A DNA stretch of 18,228 nt. Origin: Chloroflexota bacterium. Its GTDB lineage: Bacteria > Chloroflexota > Dehalococcoidia > DSTF01 > JACRBR01. The notes below the pieces were generated by a model, which was given only the letters and a program-made list of their open reading frames with translations, was not told where the DNA came from and searched no databases. Positions 13,456 through 18,228 of this stretch are shown one piece after another; the stretch's first letter is position 1; each line of letters starts with the position of its first letter. Where the stretch lies: contig JANXYW010000254.1 of NCBI GenBank assembly GCA_025355835.1, positions 1 to 18,228 on the forward strand, in the 5' to 3' direction. The position numbers were made by a program, and so were the translations under genes.

Positions 13456-14295
13456 ATGAACGGAAAGGGACTACACGTCAGTCACGTGACGAAGCGCTTC
13501 GGCGCCGGCGAGACGGAGGTCGTCGCCGTGCGCGATGTCTCACTCGACGTGCAGCGGGGCGACGTCGTGCTGATCATGGGGCCATCGGGATCCGGCAAGT
13601 CGACGCTGTTGCTCATGCTGGGGGCCTTGCTGAAGGCCACCGAAGGGACGATTGCGCTCGACGGGCTCGAACTGAGCGCGCTCTCGGAGAACAAGCTCCC
13701 CGACATCCGCCTCAGGAACTTCGGATTCATCTTCCAGGACTTCAACCTCCTTTCCGCCCTCAACGTCCAGGACAACGTAGCGTTCGCCGCCGAACTGACC
13801 GGCATGGGACACCACGCAGCGCGTGAGAAGGCGGCAAAATTGCTCACTGAGTTGGGCCTCGGGCACCGGCTAACCTTCTCAGCGGAAAAGCTCTCAGGAG
13901 GCGAAAAGCAGCGGGTCGCCATCGGCCGTGCGCTGATCAACGAGCCGTCGCTGATCCTGGCCGACGAGCCCACCGCAAACCTCGACTCGAAGGCTGGCCA
14001 CGAGACGATGCTGCTGCTGCGTCGGATCGCCAAGGAGCAAGGCCGCAGCGTCGTCATCGTGTCGCACGACCAGCGCATCAAGGACATCGCGGATCGTGTG
14101 CTGTGGCTGGAGGATGGGCAATTTAAGGATATGGTGACGATGACGCCGGATCCCGTCTGCGGCATGGCCGTGGAACGCGAGGATGCCGTCACGCTCACGC
14201 ACGACGGGGTAACGTACTACTTCTGTTCGAGCGGCTGCAGTTGGCAGTTCGCGGAATCCCCGGAACGGTTCACTAACCGGTCGGTACCGGCTTAG
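13456..14295 (+). CDS. ABC transporter ATPase (LolD/MacB class) with C-terminal YHS domain
   Basis: A 279-residue protein. Residues 1-225 are a complete ABC ATPase: Walker A GPSGSGKST, Q-loop FQDFN, signature LSGGEKQRV, Walker B LILADEPTANLD and switch histidine SHD. It energises the two permeases before it. Residues 232-272 are a YHS domain: DPVCGM (C235) and YYFCSSGC (C257, C261), joined by a short linker at MVTMTP. MacB/LolD ATPases normally end after the ATPase fold, so the fused YHS is unusual. It would place a metal-binding module in the cytosol on the motor subunit. There is no frameshift or stop at the junction. The gene starts 2 bp after permease B. Confidence 0.93.
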   Translation: MNGKGLHVSHVTKRFGAGETEVVAVRDVSLDVQRGDVVLIMGPSGSGKSTLLLMLGALLKATEGTIALDGLELSALSENKLPDIRLRNFGFIFQDFNLLSALNVQDNVAFAAELTGMGHHAAREKAAKLLTELGLGHRLTFSAEKLSGGEKQRVAIGRALINEPSLILADEPTANLDSKAGHETMLLLRRIAKEQGRSVVIVSHDQRIKDIADRVLWLEDGQFKDMVTMTPDPVCGMAVEREDAVTLTHDGVTYYFCSSGCSWQFAESPERFTNRSVPA

Positions 14296-14313
14296 CGAGA
14301 GGAGATCGAAGTG

Positions 14314-14553
14314 ATGTGGCACGCACATGACGGCATGGGATGGTGGATGGTCTTCGGCGGTGCGATCTGGTTGCTCTTTTGGGGGTCGATCATCTACCTC
14401 TTCTTCCAGGCCTTGATTCACCGCGAGCATCGACACGACGGCCCTGGTGACCCGATGGACGTCGCGCGCCACCGACTCGCGCGCGGTGACATCACGCCGC
14501 AGCAGTTCGAGGAGATCGCACGTCATCTGCGCCCGCCAGCGCAATCGCCCTAA
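14314..14553 (+). CDS. SHOCT-domain small membrane protein
   Basis: A 79-residue protein. After a His/Met/Trp-rich start (WHAHDGMGWW), one helix spans about residues 11-35. A HREHRHD stretch follows, then a C-terminal SHOCT motif (VARHRLARGDITPQQFEEIARHL). SHOCT modules are short oligomerisation or tethering elements, often on small membrane proteins. ATG 14314 is preferred; a GTG three bases earlier is possible, and AGGAG at 14300-14304 could serve either. It follows the ABC ATPase by 18 bp and so belongs to the CsoR operon. The histidines near the helix could bind metal, which is inference. Confidence 0.8.
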   Translation: MWHAHDGMGWWMVFGGAIWLLFWGSIIYLFFQALIHREHRHDGPGDPMDVARHRLARGDITPQQFEEIARHLRPPAQSP

Positions 14554-14573
14554 CGGTCCAGGCGAGATATTGA

Positions 14574-14590
14574 TCGCGGTTCAACCGCGA
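14574..14590. promoter_or_regulatory. Palindrome before the free YHS gene
   Basis: TCGCGGTT-C-AACCGCGA is a perfect 8-1-8 dyad (as RNA, a 6 bp stem with a five-base loop) ending five bases before the GGGAGG ribosome site. It could be a repressor operator or an mRNA stem-loop that sets expression of the last gene. No T-run follows, so it is not a good terminator. Confidence 0.45.
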
Positions 14591-14604
14591 GCGAGGGAGG
14601 AACG

Positions 14605-14748
14605 ATGGAGAAGGATCTGGTCTGCGGCATGGACGTCGATCCGAAGACGGCGCCGGCAACGAGCGAGTACAACGGCAAGACGTACTACTTCTGTGCGCCC
14701 GGCTGCAAGAAGAGCTTTGACCGCGAGCCAGAGAAGTACGTGGGCTGA
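14605..14748 (+). CDS. Free-standing YHS-domain protein (47 residues)
   Basis: A 47-residue protein that is one YHS domain and nothing else: DLVCGMDV (C7), NGKTYYFCAPGC (C30, C34) and SFDREPEKYV. YHS domains are small Cys-containing metal-binding modules found in copper ATPases and related proteins. GGGAGG at 14595-14600 precedes ATG 14605. It is too short for many gene callers but is full length for the domain and has a normal start and stop. It ends the CsoR operon, 51 bp after the SHOCT gene. It may be a soluble copper carrier or buffer that trades metal with the YHS tails of the ATPase, cyclase and CopA. Confidence 0.9.
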   Translation: MEKDLVCGMDVDPKTAPATSEYNGKTYYFCAPGCKKSFDREPEKYVG

Positions 14749-15121
14749 CCAAGCTGGAAACCCCGCGCCGGCGCACGTCATCGGCACGCACTCGAGCGGC
14801 GGGTGGGCACTGCCGCTACACGTGCTCTTGAGCGGGCGGGCCAACGCCGGTCAGACTTACGCACGCAGATCGGCGAAATCTAGGCCTACCGCGAGCGGAT
14901 CAGCGATGCCAGCTGTCCTCTGATCCCGGCGGAGATCGTTCAGTTCGGCCCACCGAAGTGTGCCGGTCGAAGGAAGATCGAGGACTGTCAGCGTCGACGG
15001 TTGGGATTCGCCCGAGTCGCGAACATTGACCGTCCGCGTTGAATCGGCGAGTGTTCCCATCAGGCGCACCACGGGCATGCGGATGCAAATATGAACAAAG
15101 AGCTTGGGAGGTTTGAGGGCA
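14749..15121. other. Intergenic stretch between the copper operon and the right flank
   Basis: About 370 bp without a supported gene. It contains a GCGCCGGCGC palindrome near 14764, two similar GAGCGGGCGGG-type G-rich words around 14794 and 14827, and a 73-codon minus-strand frame (14857-15078) with no ribosome binding site and no recognised family. There is no T-rich terminator. It marks the edge of the copper island. Confidence 0.5.
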
Positions 15122-16228
15122 ATGGCTGACATGTCGATTCCTCGTACGCCGGACGACGTCAGTGCGGAGTGGCTGACCGCAGCGTTGCGTGGCACGAATA
15201 CGATCACGAAGGCGAGCGTTACGTCGTTCGACATGGAGCCCGACATCGCGGCGGGCGCCGGCTTCATGGGGCAGCTGGCGCGCGTCACGTTGCACTACGA
15301 CCAGCCCGAGCCGGGCGCGCCGGCGGCGCTCATCGCCAAGTTCCCGGCGCACGCGCCGGAGAACCGCGCGGTCGCCGATCTCTTCCGGATGTATGAGACC
15401 GAGACGCGGTTCTACGAGGAAGTCGCCGGCAAGGTCGAGTTGCGCACGCCGCGGCGCTATCACAGCGCCCGCTGCACCGGCTGCACAGATTTCATCCTGC
15501 TCATGGAAGATCTCGCGCCGGCGCGCGTTGGCGATCAGGTCATCGGTTGCTCGCCCGCCCAGGCGGAGCTGGCGATCCGCGAGCTCGCCAAGTTTCACGC
15601 GACGTGGTGGGAAAACACCCGCCTCGCTGAGCTCGATTGGGTGTGGGCGTTCAACCATCCGGTGCGCTCCGCGGCAGCCCAGGGAGCCTACGCAGGAGCA
15701 TGGGGGCCGTTCAAGCAGATCTGGGCGAAGCAGGTGCCCGCGGATGTGTTGGCGATCGGCGAACAGTTCCACGACGCGCTCCCGAAGCTGCTCGACCGGC
15801 TCGCTGCGGCGCCGGTGACGATCAGCCATGGCGACTATCGCATCGATAACCTCTTCTTCGCCACGCCCGAGGGCGGCGATCCGCTGGCCGTGGTCGACTG
15901 GCAGATCATGACGCTCGGCAATGGCCTGTTCGATGTCGCGTACTTCATGGCCGGCGCGATGCCCTCCGCAGATCGCCGGGCGATGGAGATGGACCTGCTG
16001 CACATGTATCACGGCATCTTGCTGGAGGGTGGCGTCAAGGGGTATGACTTCGACCAGTGCCTGCTGGACTACCGCACCGCGGCGCTGTTCTGCTGGCAGT
16101 ACGCGGTGATCATCCTCGGCGCGCTGGACGCTTCGAACGAGCGGGGACTGGCTCTGTTTACTACCGTCCTGGAGCGTTTTGTTTCGATCATCGTAGACCT
16201 GGACGCCGGTGAACTGTTGCCGGCGTGA
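15122..16228 (+). CDS. Phosphotransferase family protein (APH/ecdysteroid-kinase-like)
   Basis: A 368-residue kinase-like-fold enzyme. The catalytic loop is HGDYRIDN (H236, D238, N243) and the metal-binding aspartate is D259 in VVDWQ. The N-lobe strand LIAKFPA carries the ATP-site lysine, and FILLMEDLAPAR is the hinge region. These match the aminoglycoside-phosphotransferase superfamily, close to the ecdysteroid kinase-like/DUF1679 group, which phosphorylates small molecules. The substrate is unknown. ATG 15122 has GGGAGG ten bases upstream; a TTG at 15104 would add six residues. The next gene overlaps its end by 20 bp. It shows no copper-related feature and probably belongs to the genomic background. 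Confidence 0.88.
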   Translation: MADMSIPRTPDDVSAEWLTAALRGTNTITKASVTSFDMEPDIAAGAGFMGQLARVTLHYDQPEPGAPAALIAKFPAHAPENRAVADLFRMYETETRFYEEVAGKVELRTPRRYHSARCTGCTDFILLMEDLAPARVGDQVIGCSPAQAELAIRELAKFHATWWENTRLAELDWVWAFNHPVRSAAAQGAYAGAWGPFKQIWAKQVPADVLAIGEQFHDALPKLLDRLAAAPVTISHGDYRIDNLFFATPEGGDPLAVVDWQIMTLGNGLFDVAYFMAGAMPSADRRAMEMDLLHMYHGILLEGGVKGYDFDQCLLDYRTAALFCWQYAVIILGALDASNERGLALFTTVLERFVSIIVDLDAGELLPA

Positions 16229-16742
16229 GCGCCTTCACGTAGGAGAGGCGACGCTCGTCGCGGGAGAACAATTCATCGCGACACTACATTTGACGTGCGG
16301 ATTGCCCTGCGCCGGGAAGACGACGCTGGCGCGGGAGATCGAGCAGCGCGGGGCGCTGCGCCTCACGGGCGACGAGTGGATCATCCACTTCCACGGTGAT
16401 GATCCGGCGGCCGCGCGCGATGGTGCGATCCGGAGCAGCGTCGAAGCGGCGCTGCTGAAGCTTGCGTTGCGGGTGTTGTCGCTGGGTGTGGATGTCGTGC
16501 TCGATTTCGGCGTGTGGTCTCGCAGCGAGCGAGAGGAGTTTCGCGCCCGCGCAGCTGCCGTGGGCGCTCGCAGCGAGTTGCACTTTGTCGATGCGCCGCT
16601 CGATGTGCTGATCACGCGCGTTGCGGCGCGCAACGCGGATCTGCCGCCGGGAACGTTCGCGATCGACGAGGAGGAAATGCGGCTGTGGGCGACGTGGCTC
16701 GAGCGTCCGGACGCGGACGAGCTTCGGCCGCGGGAGGTGTGA
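16209..16742 (+). CDS. P-loop kinase-like ATPase (AAA_33/zeta-like)
   Basis: A protein of about 177 residues with Walker A GLPCAGKTT (31-39), LTGDEWI after the first helix, a VVLDFGVWSRSEREEF segment and LHFVDAPLDVLITRVAARN. This is the pattern of small P-loop kinases such as AAA_33, zeta-like and chloramphenicol phosphotransferase-like enzymes. Substrate is unknown. The start is uncertain: GTG 16209 overlaps the previous gene by 20 bp and lacks a good ribosome site, and the first 24 residues look non-conserved, but no better in-frame start precedes the P-loop. No antitoxin partner is visible, so a toxin role is not supported. Confidence 0.75.
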   Translation: MNCCRRERLHVGEATLVAGEQFIATLHLTCGLPCAGKTTLAREIEQRGALRLTGDEWIIHFHGDDPAAARDGAIRSSVEAALLKLALRVLSLGVDVVLDFGVWSRSEREEFRARAAAVGARSELHFVDAPLDVLITRVAARNADLPPGTFAIDEEEMRLWATWLERPDADELRPREV

Positions 16743-16767
16743 TCTCACGTCTGTGATGCGCGCTGGT

Positions 16768-16786
16768 CTCTCCGCCAGGCGGAGAG
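16768..16786. other. Perfect palindrome between the P-loop gene and folC
   Basis: CTCTCCGCC-A-GGCGGAGAG is a 9-1-9 dyad; as RNA it gives a 7 bp stem with a CCAGG loop. It sits about 25 bp after the P-loop gene's stop. It lacks a T-run but could act as a weak terminator, RNA-end stabiliser or operator for folC. Confidence 0.5.
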
Positions 16787-16820
16787 GAGGGTCGCTGACG
16801 ATGATCCGCTAGGCTTCACG

Positions 16821-18206
16821 GTGAGTTTCGCGCGGTATCACGAGGCGGTGGAGTACCTGCAGCGGCGGCTGTGGCACGAGCTGCCGATCGTGCCGGTCGA
16901 GAGGGCGTTGCAGGCGCGCATCCGGCACGTGCTGGCGCAGTTTGGCGATCCTCATGTGGCGATGCCGGTTGTGCATGTCGGCGGCAGCGCCGGCAAGGGA
17001 TCGACGTCGACGATGGTCGCTGCGATCTTGCAGGCCGCCGGATTGCGGACGGGGCTGTACACGTCGCCGCACCTGCAGACGTTCATCGAGCGCATCGCCG
17101 TCGACGGGCGGCTCATCGCGCCGGACGAGTTCGCCGACACCGTGCTGGGGTTGGAGCCGCTGGTGCGGCGGATGCACCTCGATGTACTCGATGGCGTCGG
17201 GTTCGGGCGGCCGTCGCTGGTGGAGGCGGCGTTCGCGACGGGCATGCGGCATTTCGCGAGCGAGCGGTGCGATGCGGCGGTGATCGAAGTGGGGCTGGGC
17301 GGCCGCACCGACTGCACGAACGTCTTCGACGAGAAGCGCGTGACCGTGCTGACAAACGTCGAATTCGAGCATCGCGAGCGGCTGGGCTGGACGCTGGCGT
17401 CGATCGCGCGCGAGAAGTCGGCGCTGATCCGCGGCCGCGAGATCGTCGTGGTGGGATCACTGCGGCGCGAAGCGATGGTCGTAGTCGAAGCGCGATGCGC
17501 GGAGACGGGCGCGACGGCGTGGCGTATGGGGCGCGAGATCCGCGTCACTCGGCACGCTGCGGGCGATGGCGGCGTGACGTTCGATGTGCGTACGCCGCTC
17601 GGCACGCTGCGCGGGCTGCGGACGCCGCTGTTGGGCGATCATCAGATCACGAATGCAGCGGTCGCGGCGGCCGCTGCGCTGGCGTTCTTCGGCGATTGCG
17701 ACGACGCACATGCGCACGCGGTGCGATGCGGGCTGGCGGCGGCGCAGCTGAACGGGCGATTGGAGTGCGTGCAGGAGACGCCGCGCGTGCTGCTCGATTC
17801 GGCGCACAATCCGGTGGAGGCGCAGCACCTGGCTCGCACGCTGCGCGCGGACATGGCCCGGCGCGGTGGGCGGCTGCATCTGGTGTGCGGCATCCTCGAT
17901 GATAAGGATCAGGCGTCGATGGTGCGCGCGCTGGTGCCGGTCGCAACGCGCGTCACCGTCACAAGGCCGCCGCTGGTGGAACGCGCAGGCGATCCTGCGC
18001 GGATGCTGGCGCTGTTCCGCCATGCGCTCGGGGATGACGCGGTGACGCTCGAGGCGGGGCCGCATCGGGCAGTCGAGTGGGCCATCGCGGATGCGGCGGC
18101 TGGCGATGCGGTGTGCGTTGCGGGATCGATGTTCCTGATCGGTGCAGTGCGTGAGCGGTGGGTGGCGGAGGAGCGGATATTGGAGAAGCGATCGGCGGCG
18201 TTGTGA
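16821..18206 (+). CDS. folC: Folylpolyglutamate/dihydrofolate synthase
   Basis: A 461-residue Mur-ligase-family enzyme that adds glutamate to folates, and in many bacteria also makes dihydrofolate from dihydropteroate. The ATP loop is GSAGKGSTS (55-63), a variant of the usual GTNGKGS. SPHLQTFIERIAVDG follows, then EVGLGGRTDCTN, ERLGWTLASIAREKSALI and LDSAHNP (325-331). The acidic HxE/D step is present as EFEHRERLG. GTG 16821 starts just before the conserved SFARYHEAVEYL. Length is usual for the family. It is 78 bp after the P-loop gene, with a palindrome in between. Housekeeping function, not linked to copper. Confidence 0.93.
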   Translation: MSFARYHEAVEYLQRRLWHELPIVPVERALQARIRHVLAQFGDPHVAMPVVHVGGSAGKGSTSTMVAAILQAAGLRTGLYTSPHLQTFIERIAVDGRLIAPDEFADTVLGLEPLVRRMHLDVLDGVGFGRPSLVEAAFATGMRHFASERCDAAVIEVGLGGRTDCTNVFDEKRVTVLTNVEFEHRERLGWTLASIAREKSALIRGREIVVVGSLRREAMVVVEARCAETGATAWRMGREIRVTRHAAGDGGVTFDVRTPLGTLRGLRTPLLGDHQITNAAVAAAAALAFFGDCDDAHAHAVRCGLAAAQLNGRLECVQETPRVLLDSAHNPVEAQHLARTLRADMARRGGRLHLVCGILDDKDQASMVRALVPVATRVTVTRPPLVERAGDPARMLALFRHALGDDAVTLEAGPHRAVEWAIADAAAGDAVCVAGSMFLIGAVRERWVAEERILEKRSAAL

Positions 18207-18228
18207 CCTCACCCCGACCCTTTCCGCC

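Noticed and set aside
14857..15078. 73-codon minus-strand frame starting MPVVRLMG in the gap after the free YHS gene
   Set aside because: No ribosome binding site and no recognised family; the longer version is only the reverse of the phosphotransferase gene. Kept as part of the intergenic description.
14900..16012. 370-codon minus-strand frame opposite the phosphotransferase
   Set aside because: Arg/His-rich antisense frame; the plus strand has intact kinase motifs.
16209..16742. P-loop kinase as a zeta-type toxin
   Set aside because: No epsilon-like antitoxin gene is adjacent, and the protein sits among metabolic genes, so a toxin-antitoxin call is not supported.

Overview
This 18.2 kb window is GC-rich, densely coded bacterial chromosome. 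Its core is a copper-handling island of about 14 kb (roughly 0.8-14.75 kb) set between ordinary metabolic genes. Many GTG starts, the short spacings, a b6-type cytochrome b and a divergent FolC suggest a deep-branching high-GC bacterium. Chloroflexota is my best guess, but nothing in the window fixes the taxonomy. I saw no tRNA, rRNA, CRISPR array, insertion sequence or prophage gene.

Left flank (1-1085, minus strand): a CsoR-type copper-sensing repressor is followed by a LOG/TIGR00725-like nucleotide-binding protein and the 5' end of galT, which runs off the left edge. The divergent intergenic region (1086-1382) carries a candidate CsoR operator, a TACAAT box and a strong stem-loop.

Copper/redox run (1383-9647, plus strand): a CBS-pair protein; a small Met-rich membrane protein; a degenerate HMA-domain protein whose stop overlaps the copA start; CopA itself (YHS + degenerate HMA + intact HMA + P1B-1 ATPase); a membrane-anchored cupredoxin; a Met/His-rich secreted or anchored protein; a Cys-rich degenerate receiver domain; a flavin reductase-like protein; a class I methyltransferase; a one-piece b6-type cytochrome b with no Rieske gene nearby; a two-helix membrane protein; and a secreted, C-terminally anchored beta-sandwich-like protein. 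A reasonable reading is cytosolic Cu(I) sensing and export by CopA, with capture outside the membrane by cupredoxin and Met-rich proteins, linked to a membrane quinone/redox module.

Minus-strand pair (9691-10688): a class III nucleotide cyclase fused to a C-terminal YHS metal-binding domain, then a 64-residue protein resembling only the last two transmembrane helices of a Cu-ATPase, with its own Shine-Dalgarno sequence.

Second CsoR operon (10924-14748, plus strand): CsoR number 2, two FtsX/MacB-like permeases, an ABC ATPase carrying a C-terminal YHS domain, a SHOCT-type membrane protein and a free 47-residue YHS protein. The intergenic region between the cyclase and this operon holds six GTACGT hexamers (36 bp of strict purine-pyrimidine alternation) and a perfect 7-4-7 inverted repeat.

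Right flank (15122-18206, plus strand): an aminoglycoside/ecdysteroid-kinase-like phosphotransferase, a P-loop kinase-like protein and FolC. These show no link to copper.

The most distinctive theme is the recurrence of YHS domains in four unrelated proteins (ATPase pump, cyclase, ABC ATPase, free domain), together with two CsoR repressors. The strongest candidate for an undescribed system is the CsoR-linked ABC transporter with a YHS-tailed ATPase, next to the YHS-tailed cyclase.
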